NCBI GenBank assembly: GCA_902587165.1
Contig: CACIKF010000002.1
Location: forward strand, 1 to 64,000
Source of the DNA: Puniceicoccaceae bacterium
Lineage (GTDB): Bacteria > Verrucomicrobiota > Verrucomicrobiia > Opitutales > Coraliomargaritaceae
DNA length: 64,000 bases
Direction of reading: 5' to 3'
A model generated the notes under the pieces. It worked only from the letters and a program-made list of their open reading frames with translations, was not told the DNA's origin and did not search any database. Position numbers and translations under genes: made by a program. Positions 16,949 through 26,250 of the stretch are shown piece by piece (position 1 is the stretch's first letter; every line of letters starts with the position of its first letter).

Positions 16949-19621
16949 TTATTCAACATCTAGAATTTGATCAATGCGCGAGATCGCAATATGTCGACCG
17001 GGTAAATTGTAAGCGATTACCTGGCGATAGACCTTACGCGCTTCGACTAGTTTGTCTTGCTTCTCAAAAATCTCCCCCAGTTGTAGCATAGAACGTGCAA
17101 GCCAGTAACGACCCGCGGCTCCTAAGGCGGCTGCTTTTTCTCCATCTCCTATAAAGCGGTCAACGCTCAACCAGAGTACCTCTTTAGCCTTCTCGCTCGA
17201 CCCGCTTTTAATCAGAGCAAAAGCCCATTTTTGCGCCGCTTCTGCTTGAAAATCGAGCGGTAAATTCGGCAAGTCGAGTAAACGTTCGAGAATAATGACC
17301 GCATCAGCTAGGCCATCGGAATCATTACCCGCCAGAGCTAGCATGCAGTCTGCGCGTGAAAGCTCGGCAATATACCGCATCTCGTGAGCGGGAAAGCCGT
17401 TGATTAAATTTTCATAGACAATCTGAGCTCCTACGAAGTTATTCATTGAACGCAAAAGATTGCCCTGTTTTAAGCGGGCAAAATAGAAGAGCGGATCAGT
17501 CGCATACTGCGTCGCCAGATCATTGTGTAAAACAACAGCTTGAGGGTAAAACTCTGCACCTCGACGCTCACAGTAGAGAGCGGCCTCGAAAAGGGCTAGC
17601 GGCGCAAGTGGGTTCTCAGGATAAATTTCTGCCAACCTCGTCATCGTCGCTTGCGCGGAAACAAAATCACCAACCAAGCCGTGATAGGCGGCTTCGATCA
17701 AATAAGAACGTAACGCAGCAGTGGTTTCGCCATATTCATCACGAAGTTGAGTCATGACATCCATACCGGCATTGGCATCGCCCTCACGCATGTAAACGCT
17801 ACCTTGCAGCAGAAGAATCTCAGTCTTTAATAGACTAACTTCTTCTGGTGCGAGCGCATCGACCGCGCTTTCTTGCTCTGGTGGCATCGTCTCCAACCGT
17901 GCCAATAGAAGGGCGACTCGATTTGCCAACCCATCTAGCTCTTCAGCCTGTAGCGAGAGATAGGACTCTAACCATCGCAAGCGTATATCGAGCGAGGCTG
18001 GAACCGTCGAAGGCAAGGCATCCCCCAGAAACAAACGTACACGCTGCAAAGCAAGATCTAGCTCGCCCGAGGCTTGCAAGGCCTGGGCGACATTCCACTC
18101 AGCGCGCCAGCGGTCTGCCTGACTAATGCTGCCACTAGAATCCGCCTCATCAATCAGTTGCGAGGCTTGTTCGATCAAACCAGCACGCACCTGAGCCGAA
18201 ATCAATCGTAAGAATAGTTCACCGCCACGCGGCGAAGCAAGCCCTCGGTTTAGTGCGGCAGAATAGAAGTCTACAGCATTCGCAAAGTCTCGATTTAGAA
18301 AATAACAGTCTCCAATCAAGCTGTTGACCTCGACGAAGTCTTTGCTTTCTGGTGATTGGTCGCGCAACTGGATAAGAAAATCCGCTGCCGCGCGATACTG
18401 AGCGGGTTGACGCTCCAGAGCCGCATAAGCAAGTAAACGGTAAACATTAGTGATCTGACTCAGTCCGGGAAATTGATCTAACAATATACCTGCGTCGCTC
18501 TCCGCAATAGCCATCAGCCCCATACGCTCCTCGACCGATCCCTGCTGTGCCATCTTCATCGCCAACTGGCTGCGCAGATAATACATTTGTCCCTGTAGCA
18601 GGTGTGGCTCATTACGCGATAAAACGACCTTAAGAAAATTGAGCAAATCCGCATCTTGATTAGGCACACGGGCAAGCAATTGTAGCGCAATACCCATTGT
18701 TTCTCTGCCTCGTCCATTAAGGATCAGAGTTTTTAGCGCGACACGCCCAGTTTCTGAATTGGCTCCAAGGATGATACCTTTGAGTAGAGCTAATTGCTCA
18801 CGCTCTTCCGAGACATAGCCCGCTGAAGTGTTCTCCAACTCACGATCGATCGCATCAATTGCCTCGCCGATACGGCCCAGACTATAAAGCCCCACTGCGT
18901 ATTCCTGAACGAAAGGATACGCCGCCGCTTGACCGTCTAACTGATCAATCTTCACCCGCAGTTCGGCAACAAGAGCCTCGTCAGTAGAGGTTGCCAGTAA
19001 CTTCTGACGCATAATAAGCCCTTCGAAGTGCGAGCGCAACATGGGTTGATCAGTTAGTTCAAGTGCGCGCTGATAGGCAGCGGACGCTAACTCGGCTTTG
19101 CCTTCCAACTCAGCGGCAAGACCTTCAAGCATTGCTAACCAAGGCAGATCTTCAGCCTTCAAGTCAGCTAACGACGCTTTTCTTAAAGCCGCAAGGAAGG
19201 CCTCGGTATCGATCTGGCCGTCGCCTTCTCCATAAATTGAAAGTGCCAGATAGAGCAGATACTGTCCCTTATGAAATTCCTGTGGCACTGAATCCAGCTG
19301 TGCACGAGCTGCGACAAATCTTCCCTGCCCAATCAAGGATTTGGCCAGGCCTAATTTAAGCGAGGCCAGTTCACTTGAAGATAAATGATCACTTTTTTCT
19401 AGCAGCGAACGATAAATCGTCTCGGCCACACTGGAAAGGCCCGACTGCAGGGCACGAGCCGCGCTTCCCATACGCCATTCATACTTGATCTCGGCGCCCA
19501 TATCCACTGTCGCGAAACGATCTGCAGTAAGGGGTACCTGCGCAGGCAAATCCCCGCAAAAACAGAGCGAAAGACAAAGTGAAGCAACAAGCCGAAAATA
19601 AGTGGACTGGTTAAAAAACAT
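16949..19621 (-). CDS. Large secreted TPR protein linked to ExbB/ExbD
   Basis: 890 residues. A signal peptide (hydrophobic residues 8-26, ending near LPAQ) is followed by tetratricopeptide-like helical repeats along almost the whole length, visible as recurring A-x3-Y/L-x3-A patterns, for instance SAAYQRALELTDQP, NAVDFYSAALNRGL and VEARKVYRQVIAY. No catalytic motif is seen. Such repeats mediate protein contacts; being periplasmic and first in the operon, it may link the stator to the cell wall or outer membrane. It is much longer than the TPR protein of the second Ton operon in this window. Confidence 0.82.
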   Translation of the reverse strand: MFFNQSTYFRLVASLCLSLCFCGDLPAQVPLTADRFATVDMGAEIKYEWRMGSAARALQSGLSSVAETIYRSLLEKSDHLSSSELASLKLGLAKSLIGQGRFVAARAQLDSVPQEFHKGQYLLYLALSIYGEGDGQIDTEAFLAALRKASLADLKAEDLPWLAMLEGLAAELEGKAELASAAYQRALELTDQPMLRSHFEGLIMRQKLLATSTDEALVAELRVKIDQLDGQAAAYPFVQEYAVGLYSLGRIGEAIDAIDRELENTSAGYVSEEREQLALLKGIILGANSETGRVALKTLILNGRGRETMGIALQLLARVPNQDADLLNFLKVVLSRNEPHLLQGQMYYLRSQLAMKMAQQGSVEERMGLMAIAESDAGILLDQFPGLSQITNVYRLLAYAALERQPAQYRAAADFLIQLRDQSPESKDFVEVNSLIGDCYFLNRDFANAVDFYSAALNRGLASPRGGELFLRLISAQVRAGLIEQASQLIDEADSSGSISQADRWRAEWNVAQALQASGELDLALQRVRLFLGDALPSTVPASLDIRLRWLESYLSLQAEELDGLANRVALLLARLETMPPEQESAVDALAPEEVSLLKTEILLLQGSVYMREGDANAGMDVMTQLRDEYGETTAALRSYLIEAAYHGLVGDFVSAQATMTRLAEIYPENPLAPLALFEAALYCERRGAEFYPQAVVLHNDLATQYATDPLFYFARLKQGNLLRSMNNFVGAQIVYENLINGFPAHEMRYIAELSRADCMLALAGNDSDGLADAVIILERLLDLPNLPLDFQAEAAQKWAFALIKSGSSEKAKEVLWLSVDRFIGDGEKAAALGAAGRYWLARSMLQLGEIFEKQDKLVEARKVYRQVIAYNLPGRHIAISRIDQILDVE

Positions 19622-19674
19622 AGATTTGTATTAAATGACATCCACTCTCCCCCATTGTTGCAAAGGGAAAAATA

Positions 19675-19749
19675 TGGTGCCCCCTCTGGGAATCGAACCC
19701 AGATCGACTATTTAGGAAACAGTAGTTTTATCCATTAAACTAAGGGGAC
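19675..19749 (-). tRNA. tRNA-Arg (CCU)
   Basis: 75 nt on the minus strand with encoded CCA. The acceptor stem GTCCCCT pairs with AGGGGGC (one G-U), the D arm is GTTT/AAAC, the anticodon stem is ACTGT/ATAGT and the loop TTCCTAA gives anticodon CCT at 19714-19716. It decodes AGG. Confidence 0.95.
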
Positions 19750-19855
19750 ATCCAATAGACCGAAAGCTAGAAACCCACAGTTAGGGATCAAGCGTAGACT
19801 ACGCATAATTTATTTGGTCTTTAGCTTAAGCAAAAATGATTAATCAGGCATTCCC

Positions 19856-22435
19856 CTAAACTTGGGGACCAACGATGAGTTGAACGCGTTTGGACTCAAC
19901 GAAGTAATATTTCGCAAATCGTGCGAGTGCAACTGCGTCGACCTGGTCTAACTGGGCAGCGTGCTCGGCATCATCTTCGACCGGTAAACCATAGGTGACT
20001 TGGATGGCTGCGTGCATGGCGCGCGCGCCAATGGTTTGCTTACCCATGGGACGTGCGGCCTTGAGGCGTGAGCGGCAACGGGTGAGCTCGTCCTCGGTCA
20101 CTCCGCCAGCGGCGACGCGCTCAATCTCAATATTCATTTCACTCACAACGGCCTTGGCTTGGTCAGGGTGGGTGCCTGCGTAAAACACAAACATGCCCGT
20201 TTTTAAACCGATCACGCGGGTAGTGCCCACATAGTAGGCCATACCTTGGTCCTCACGAACGCGCTCGAAAAGTCGGCTAGACATTCCGCTGAAAAGTTCG
20301 TTGAGCATTTCGGCCACGACGAAGTCTTTGTCCTGAATACCTACATCGGGATAGGCTTGAAGGACGACAGCTTGCTCGCGATCCATCGCTTCGTGGCCTG
20401 AATAAATAGCGACCTCGACCGAGGCTGATGTGTCGGCGACCTCAAATGGCTGCGTGGAAATTTGGGCTTCGAGTAGCGGGCTAAGGCGCTCGATAATTAT
20501 TTCTCGCTGAAAGTCACCGGTCACCGCTAGCACGATGTTACTGGCTTTGACTAGTTTGCGGTAATGGGTAGCAAGGTCTCCCACAGTAAGTGCTTCGAGG
20601 TCCTCAATGCGACCGTCTGAGCCCACGGCGAAGGGATGCTGATCGAAGAAGCGTTCGCGCAGCTTGCGTAAGCCATAATCAAGAATCTCGTCGTCGTCCT
20701 CTTTTAATCCGGAAACTTGTGCTTCGCGCTCGGTCTCAAAGGTAGCTGGATCGAAGACTGGAGTGGTTAAGGCCTCGCTAAGTAAATCCAGCGCGATGTC
20801 GAGATCAGCAGGTAGGACTTCGATCGACAGACTGATTGTGTTGTTACCACCTGTAGCTGTAAAACTGCCGCCGATACTTTCGATCAGTTCGGCAATGACT
20901 TTGGCGCTACGACTCTCGGTGTCTTTAGTCAACAACTCGGCGAGTAAGGCAGAGACACCACGCTGATTGGCTAGCTCATAGAAGGGGCCACCCTGTAGGA
21001 CGCAGCGTAGATGCACCTTGGGCAAACGAGCATCAGGCTGGAGAAGGAGGCGAGCGCCGCTGGTAAGGTCGATCTGCTCAAAGGGATCGAGGGAGAGCTC
21101 CCCATCAAGCTTAGCCATCGACTCATTAACCTTGGGTGCACGGCCTAAAGTAACCACGGACATGCTTTCGTTGACTAGATAGCGCTGCGCAACAGCTTGC
21201 AGATCAGCAGAGCAGACGGCCTGTAGACCTTTAAAATAGCGGCGTCCATAATTAATATCGCCAATGACGACTTCGCCTAGGCCGAGGCGGGAGGCTTGTC
21301 CGCTCATAGTCTTACGCCCATTAATCTCGTAACTGAGCGCTTGGCGTAGCGCTTTTTCGACGACCGATTCTGGCAGACCATTACCTACAACCTCGGCAAG
21401 GAGATCAAGGATGGCCTTTTCCACTTCATGGCTCTTAGCCGAATCGCAAACGTAGGAAATCCAGAAGAGGCCGTTGCTCCCAGGGTTCCAGTTCCGACAA
21501 TCGATGCAGTTCACGAGATTCTGCTGATTGCGTAGTCGCTCCCAGAGCAAAGAACTTTCACCACCGCCGAGGGCGTGCGCAAGCGCATCTAGGCGAGGCG
21601 AATCGGGATGGCTCAAATGAGGCACCTTAAACCCGAGGCATCCGCGAAAAATATTGAATTCGCCCACGATTTCTTCGCGACGGGCAGCCAGTTGAACGGG
21701 CTCTTCTTCGATCTGAACAGGCGCTAAGCGACCGCGGGGGATCGCGCCAAAGCACTGGTCTACCTGAGCAAGACAGTCTTCGGGATCGATTGCGCCAACC
21801 ACAGTAACAACTATATTATTTGGGACATATCGGGCATGGTAATAGGCGCGTAACTCATCGGTAGTCACTTTTTCGTAAAGCGCACGATGACCAATCACTG
21901 GCTCGCGATAAGGGTGACGCTGATAGGCCGTTCGAAAGAGCGCTTGGCTAAGCTGGCGATCAGGGTCATCTAGGCCCATGTCGATCTCTCTTAAAATGAC
22001 GGCTCGCTCGCGCTCGACCTCTTCCTTGGGTAAGGTCGAATGCATAACAATGTCCGAGAGCACATCGAGGATTTGACTGAAAGCAGTCGAAGGCGCGTCA
22101 ATGTAATAGACAGTTCGGTCGAAAGTCGTATAGGCGTTAATCGAACCACCCATCGCGTGAACTTCGCGGCTGATCGATTTACCATCGCGGCGCGAGGTAC
22201 CCTTAAATAGCATGTGCTCCAAATAGTGCGATAACCCGGAGCCGACGAGTGCGTCTTCATGGATGCTGCCCGTCTTGACCCATATCTGGACGGAGACGAC
22301 CTCGCTAGAGAAGTCTGAGCGATGCACAAGAGTAAGCCCATTTGGCAACATATGCCGCTCCACGGGAGCACAAAAGAGACGCTCGATTAGATCACTAGAT
22401 TCGGCGACTGAGGACTGACTCGGGCTAATATCCAT
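19856..22435 (-). CDS. M16 family zinc metallopeptidase, two-domain
   Basis: About 859 residues, two fused M16 halves as in the pitrilysin-type single-chain form. The catalytic inverted zinc motif HYLEH (HxxEH, about residues 70-74 from this start) lies in GLSHYLEHMLFKGT, with the downstream Glu in EREVIL-type segment ERERAVILREIDM. The second half lacks the motif, as is usual. Frames extend to a TTG at 22468 and GTG at 22465, but these add only a short uncharged hydrophobic stretch; I chose the ATG at 22435, giving a protein without a clear signal peptide. Substrate unknown; these enzymes usually cleave small proteins or peptides. Confidence 0.9.
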   Translation of the reverse strand: MDISPSQSSVAESSDLIERLFCAPVERHMLPNGLTLVHRSDFSSEVVSVQIWVKTGSIHEDALVGSGLSHYLEHMLFKGTSRRDGKSISREVHAMGGSINAYTTFDRTVYYIDAPSTAFSQILDVLSDIVMHSTLPKEEVERERAVILREIDMGLDDPDRQLSQALFRTAYQRHPYREPVIGHRALYEKVTTDELRAYYHARYVPNNIVVTVVGAIDPEDCLAQVDQCFGAIPRGRLAPVQIEEEPVQLAARREEIVGEFNIFRGCLGFKVPHLSHPDSPRLDALAHALGGGESSLLWERLRNQQNLVNCIDCRNWNPGSNGLFWISYVCDSAKSHEVEKAILDLLAEVVGNGLPESVVEKALRQALSYEINGRKTMSGQASRLGLGEVVIGDINYGRRYFKGLQAVCSADLQAVAQRYLVNESMSVVTLGRAPKVNESMAKLDGELSLDPFEQIDLTSGARLLLQPDARLPKVHLRCVLQGGPFYELANQRGVSALLAELLTKDTESRSAKVIAELIESIGGSFTATGGNNTISLSIEVLPADLDIALDLLSEALTTPVFDPATFETEREAQVSGLKEDDDEILDYGLRKLRERFFDQHPFAVGSDGRIEDLEALTVGDLATHYRKLVKASNIVLAVTGDFQREIIIERLSPLLEAQISTQPFEVADTSASVEVAIYSGHEAMDREQAVVLQAYPDVGIQDKDFVVAEMLNELFSGMSSRLFERVREDQGMAYYVGTTRVIGLKTGMFVFYAGTHPDQAKAVVSEMNIEIERVAAGGVTEDELTRCRSRLKAARPMGKQTIGARAMHAAIQVTYGLPVEDDAEHAAQLDQVDAVALARFAKYYFVESKRVQLIVGPQV

Positions 22436-22650
22436 AAAAGAGCAGAGTAAGAACAGGGATATCACCAATTTCCATCTTTAGTTTAAGCTGAGAACGTCGG
22501 TGTTTACTACAACTTAGTAAGTGATAACTCTGACATTTGGGTATATTCGCGCGACTAGGGCTCTGAGGATCCACGCGCCCGCGTCTTGCGACTTAATCGT
22601 GTTGCATTCAAACATTCTATTTTAGGCAAACACACCTAGCAGATTGAACT

Positions 22651-23079
22651 TCAACTCATCCGCGGCTTCTTAATTGTCGGTATGATGCGTTCAGGGCGAA
22701 AGGGTTTGTCGAAAGCGGCGTTGAATTTGTAACCACCTGAAAAATCCTCGACGCTGTCTTGGTCAGTTTTGCCGAGCACCTTACACTCCACCAGATTGAA
22801 GACAATGTTACCGAAGTCACGACACTCACGGATACCCCAATGTGCCAAGACAGGTCGTGCCATGGGGCCGTATTGGTCGATCGCGTAGAGGCGAATGCCA
22901 TCCAGTAACTGTTGTCCAGTCAGATGATTCGACTTATCGAGGTCGCCGCTTTTATGGAGCTCCTTCAAACTAAAATCGAGCGCTTGACGCAAAAAGTAGT
23001 AAGCACCACGTGCGTAACGCGGATCGTCCTTACGGATCGTGCGGATCACTTCGTTGAAATCTCTAGTTGGGTCGTTCAC
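22651..23079 (-). CDS. Minf_1886 family protein (PVC-restricted)
   Basis: 142 residues. The pattern DPRYARGAYYFLRQALDF, HLTGQQLLDGIRLYAIDQYG, WGIRECRDFGNIVFNLVE and KTDQDSVEDF matches the Minf_1886 family, which is confined to Planctomycetota, Verrucomicrobiota and relatives. Its function is unknown. It supports the taxonomic reading of the window. It stands alone, 142 nt from smpB on the same strand. The region between it and the M16 gene (22469-22650) holds nothing I recognise. Confidence 0.9.
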   Translation of the reverse strand: MNDPTRDFNEVIRTIRKDDPRYARGAYYFLRQALDFSLKELHKSGDLDKSNHLTGQQLLDGIRLYAIDQYGPMARPVLAHWGIRECRDFGNIVFNLVECKVLGKTDQDSVEDFSGGYKFNAAFDKPFRPERIIPTIKKPRMS

Positions 23080-23220
23080 TAATAATAGATGAAGCGCAAA
23101 AATCTATAAGGTCAACTTGTGAAAGGTAGTGCTTGAGATCGCTTAGGCGTTACCGCACAGTTTTAAAGTAAGAGTAACCGAGTCAGTGTTTTCACGACTC
23201 AACTTTAACTCTCAACCGTC

Positions 23221-23245
23221 CATCGCTAAGCGAAAATTAGCGATG
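23221..23245 (-). terminator. Hairpin overlapping the smpB stop codon
   Basis: CATCGCTAA (23221-23229) and TTAGCGATG (23237-23245) form a perfect 9-bp stem with a 7-nt loop; the last codons and stop of smpB lie in the stem. No T-tract follows, so it may act as an RNA-stabilising 3' end more than as an intrinsic terminator. Confidence 0.45.
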
Positions 23246-23710
23246 ATCGCGCATATCGCGCTCAGCTTCGCGCATCGTAATTTTCTTTTTTAAAGTTTCG
23301 CGTTTATCGTGTAACTTTTTGCCCGTGCAAAGCGCAATCTCTATCTTAATTAAGCCATGCTTTAGATAGATACGTAGGGGGATGAGCGATTTACCGCCCG
23401 CTTCCATCGCACCGATGAATTTATGAATTTCACGGCGATGGAGTAGTAATTTTCGCTTACGGCGAGGTGGATGGTTCTGAATGTTACCGAATTTATACTC
23501 ACCAATGTGAGAATTATAGATCCATACTTGACCCTTCTCTACACGGCAAAACGCCTCGCTAATCTGGGCATCGCCCGCACGGATTGCTTTGACTTCAGTC
23601 CCTTGAAGCGCGATACCAGCCTCGAAACAGTCGCCCACAAAATAATTGTGGTGGGCTTTACTGTTGCGGATCTCACGTTGACGATCAGTCGACTTTTTTT
23701 TGGCGCACAC
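23237..23710 (-). CDS. smpB: SsrA-binding protein SmpB
   Basis: 157 residues. It binds tmRNA and delivers it to stalled ribosomes in trans-translation. Family segments are intact: SKAHHNYFVGDCFEAGIALQ, GTEVKAIRAGDAQISEAF, WIYNSHIGEYKFGN and the basic C-terminal tail. The start is a GTG at 23710 with AGAGGGA 10 nt upstream, one of the few clear ribosome binding sites in the window. The tmRNA gene itself is not in the window. Confidence 0.96.
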   Translation of the reverse strand: MCAKKKSTDRQREIRNSKAHHNYFVGDCFEAGIALQGTEVKAIRAGDAQISEAFCRVEKGQVWIYNSHIGEYKFGNIQNHPPRRKRKLLLHRREIHKFIGAMEAGGKSLIPLRIYLKHGLIKIEIALCTGKKLHDKRETLKKKITMREAERDMRDHR

Positions 23711-23767
23711 GTTGGTTCATTCCCTCTATTTGGGGAACGCAGAGGGTACGCTTTAAGTTAATGGAGG

Positions 23768-23980
23768 CTAAGCCTCGTCGTCAACCTCAGCCAACTGGTA
23801 AGTAATTTTACCTTCCATGACCTCACGTAGAGCCATATCTTCAGCAGACAGGCGCTCCAAAGATTCAATAAGGGGCTTGTAGCCACTCTTCAATTGTTTG
23901 GCACGGCGCGATATCACGTTGATCAGGATCATTGGATCTGTGATTTTCTTCTGGGCTTCTTTTAAATAGTCGTCTCTCAA
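23768..23980 (-). CDS. rpoZ: RNA polymerase omega subunit
   Basis: 70 residues. The core LKEAQKKITDPMILINVISR and RAKQLKSGYKPLIES is that of omega, which assists assembly of the beta' subunit. The open frame extends to 24109, but the added residues do not look like omega. I chose the TTG at 23980, which has AGAGGAA at 23994-23988, 7 nt before it. It is divergent from rplM, and smpB follows on the same strand after 57 nt. Confidence 0.88.
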   Translation of the reverse strand: MRDDYLKEAQKKITDPMILINVISRRAKQLKSGYKPLIESLERLSAEDMALREVMEGKITYQLAEVDDEA

Positions 23981-24087
23981 AGTGATATTCCTCTGGTAGT
24001 GTTGTAATTGGAAAAACAGCGCAAAATGACGTCCCCTTGCACCTTTGCAATAAAAAAGCAGAATTACTAAGGTTTTCGCCAAAATTC

Positions 24088-24112
24088 CCATTGACAGGGG
24101 GGTGCCCAATTC
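24088..24112 (+). promoter_or_regulatory. Probable promoter of rplM-rpsI
   Basis: A consensus TTGACA at 24091-24096 is followed by GGGGGGT and, after a 16-nt spacer in total, by TACTGT as a weak -10. It lies 42 nt before the rplM ATG, implying a very short leader. The string CCATTGACAGGGGGGT is identical to that upstream of rpmJ. Confidence 0.6.
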
Positions 24113-24137
24113 TACTGTTCACCGCTTTTCCAAAATC

Positions 24138-24563
24138 ATGAAAACGACTTTAGCCACAAAATCCGACCATACCAAAAACTGGTATATTGTCGACGCTGCC
24201 AATGAAACACTTGGTCGCGTATCCGTAAAAATTGCCAACGTGCTTCGTGGTCGCCACAAACCGACCTATACGCCGCATGCCGATACGGGTGATTTCGTTG
24301 TGGTCGTCAACGCCGAGAAGATCAAAGTCTCTGGCAAGAAGAACACCGATAAAAGCTACATGTTTTATTCGGGCTGGATGGGCGGCGAAAGCCACGTCAG
24401 CATGGAAAAAATGCGCGCCAAGAAACCTGAATTCATAATCGAGCACGCAGTCAAGGGCATGCTTCCACGCAACAAGCTTGGGCGCGCCATGATTAAAAAA
24501 CTTAAAATCCACTCAGGTGCCGAGCATCCTTACGAAGCTCAGCAACCCAAACCACTCGCCTAA
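24138..24563 (+). CDS. rplM: 50S ribosomal protein uL13
   Basis: 141 residues. Family segments are WYIVDAANETLGRVSVKIAN, GDFVVVVNAEKIKVSGKK, YFSG-like YSGWMGG and VKGMLPRNKLGRAM. I chose the ATG at 24138 (MKTTLATKS); the frame extends 12 codons further upstream into the promoter. rpsI follows after 32 nt, the usual L13-S9 pair. Confidence 0.97.
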   Translation: MKTTLATKSDHTKNWYIVDAANETLGRVSVKIANVLRGRHKPTYTPHADTGDFVVVVNAEKIKVSGKKNTDKSYMFYSGWMGGESHVSMEKMRAKKPEFIIEHAVKGMLPRNKLGRAMIKKLKIHSGAEHPYEAQQPKPLA

Positions 24564-24595
24564 GCGCTGGTTAAACCTAAGATACTTTATATACA

Positions 24596-24988
24596 ATGAG
24601 CAAAGAAACATTTGTAACCGTCGGTCGTCGCAAGACAGCCATTGCTCGCGTCCGACTCAAACGTGGCACTGGAAAAATAGTCGTCAACGGCTCGGAGCCT
24701 CGCGCCTACTTCAAAACCGATGAATTTGCTAACGCAGCGCTCTCGCCTTTAAAGACCGTGGAGATGGCCGACCAAGTCGACATCACAGTCAAAGCACAAG
24801 GTGGAGGCCTCAACGGTCAAGCAGGCGCAGTTCGCCTCGGCATCGCCCGTGCACTAGAAAAGCTCAACGCAGATCTCCGCGTGCCGCTCAAGCAAGACGG
24901 TCATATGAAGCGCGATCCTCGCTCTCGTGAGCGTCAAAAACCAGGTCTCGCGGGTGCTCGAAAGCGCTTCCAATTCTCGAAACGATAA
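24596..24988 (+). CDS. rpsI: 30S ribosomal protein uS9
   Basis: 130 residues with the S9 features VGRRKTAIARVRLKRG, GGGLNGQAGAVRLGIARAL, RDPRSRERQKPG and the typical C-terminal GARKRFQFSKR that reaches the P-site tRNA. All 16 arginine codons are CGT, CGC or CGA; none is CGG, in contrast to the arginine genes that follow. Confidence 0.97.
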   Translation: MSKETFVTVGRRKTAIARVRLKRGTGKIVVNGSEPRAYFKTDEFANAALSPLKTVEMADQVDITVKAQGGGLNGQAGAVRLGIARALEKLNADLRVPLKQDGHMKRDPRSRERQKPGLAGARKRFQFSKR

Positions 24989-25021
24989 ACCGCCAGCGGC
25001 GGCAACGGTCGCACATTCTGC

Positions 25022-25064
25022 AACCCTCCAAAGCCGCGAATGCGTGGCTTGGAGGGTTTTTTGT
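25022..25064 (+). terminator. Rho-independent terminator of rplM-rpsI
   Basis: AACCCTCCAAAGCC, a 10-nt loop, then GGCTTGGAGGGTT running into TTTTTTG. The stem is 13 bp with a single bulged A, a strong intrinsic terminator. It separates the ribosomal genes from the arginine cluster. Confidence 0.92.
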
Positions 25065-25194
25065 TTCCCAAGACCAAGCATTAAGCCTATTTTCACTCTT
25101 TTTATTCTTTCTACTATTAATCGCAAGGTCCAATCCTAATATCCTAATCGATTAAGAGTCAGTTTAAGGAAATCAGTCATCAGCAATTAAATCC

Positions 25195-26217
25195 ATGAAA
25201 GCAGCAATCATAGGCGCCTCTGGTTACTCCGGCGAAGAACTCGTCCGGCTTCTTTCGCGGCACCCAGATGTCACGCTCACCGCAGTCACCTCCCGGTCAC
25301 TGGCCGGCAAGCTTGTAGCCGACCAGATGCCTGCGCTCCAACACCTCGTTGGTGAGCTTCTATTTACGGCGTCTGATCCCGAAAAGCTAGCAGCCAATCC
25401 CGAAATCGATATTTTCTTCCTCGCTCTTCCCCACGGTGTGGCTTCTGAGTTTGCCGATCCTCTCTTTAAAGCTGGCAAGACTGTCATCGACCTAAGCGCC
25501 GACTTCCGGCTCAGCTCGACTCGGGTCTACGAAGATTATTACGGCCAGCCCCATCCCGCGCCACACCTACTCGAGGCGGCACCTTACGTCATTCCCGAAC
25601 TAGCTGACGATAAATGGAAGATCGCCTCACTCATCGCTTGTCCAGGTTGCTATCCGACGAGTGTGCAAATTCCGCTCGTCCCACTCCTCAAAGCCGGACT
25701 CATTGACAGCAAAGGTATCGTCATCAATAGCTACAGCGGCGTCAGCGGCGCGGGCAGGAAGATCGCGGAAGATTTCATCTACTGCGAACAAAACGAAAGT
25801 ATGAAAGCTTACGGCATGCCCAAGCACCGTCACCTCTCAGAGATCGAAGAGCAGCTCGAAAAAGCCGCTTTCGCCGACTGCGTCGTACAATTTAATCCAC
25901 ACCTCGCCCCCATGTCGCGGGGCATCTCTACCACGATTGTGGCCAAATCCAAGGCTTCACTGGAGAGCCTCTACTCTACATGGGCAAAAGCGTATGCAGA
26001 AAAGTCCTTCATCACTATTTTACCCAGTGGGACATATCCAGATACCAAGCACGTAACTAATACAAATCGGTGTGACATTTCTGCCGTCTATGATCCTCGT
26101 ACAGAAAATTTTGTCATCACCTCCGCGATCGATAACCTGCTTAAGGGAGCCAGTGGTCAAGCTATACAACTCATGAACCTAAAATTTGGCTTCAAAGAAT
26201 CTGCCGGCCTAGTCTAA
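25195..26217 (+). CDS. argC: N-acetyl-gamma-glutamyl-phosphate reductase
   Basis: 340 residues. It reduces N-acetylglutamyl phosphate with NADPH, step three of arginine synthesis. The Rossmann motif GASGYSGEEL is at residues 7-16 and the catalytic Cys152 lies in ACPGCYPT; HRHLSEIEEQL is the usual later motif. It opens the cluster argC-argJ-argB-argD-argF. By hand count 7 of its 10 arginine codons are CGG. Confidence 0.97.
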   Translation: MKAAIIGASGYSGEELVRLLSRHPDVTLTAVTSRSLAGKLVADQMPALQHLVGELLFTASDPEKLAANPEIDIFFLALPHGVASEFADPLFKAGKTVIDLSADFRLSSTRVYEDYYGQPHPAPHLLEAAPYVIPELADDKWKIASLIACPGCYPTSVQIPLVPLLKAGLIDSKGIVINSYSGVSGAGRKIAEDFIYCEQNESMKAYGMPKHRHLSEIEEQLEKAAFADCVVQFNPHLAPMSRGISTTIVAKSKASLESLYSTWAKAYAEKSFITILPSGTYPDTKHVTNTNRCDISAVYDPRTENFVITSAIDNLLKGASGQAIQLMNLKFGFKESAGLV

Positions 26218-26250
26218 ACATTTCAGTATTTTAAAATTTCAGTCTTCACC

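Noticed and set aside
24102-24137. Extended N-termini of uL13 and (on the other strand) omega
   Set aside because: The additional residues do not fit the families and run through the shared promoter region; later starts with family-typical N-termini were chosen.
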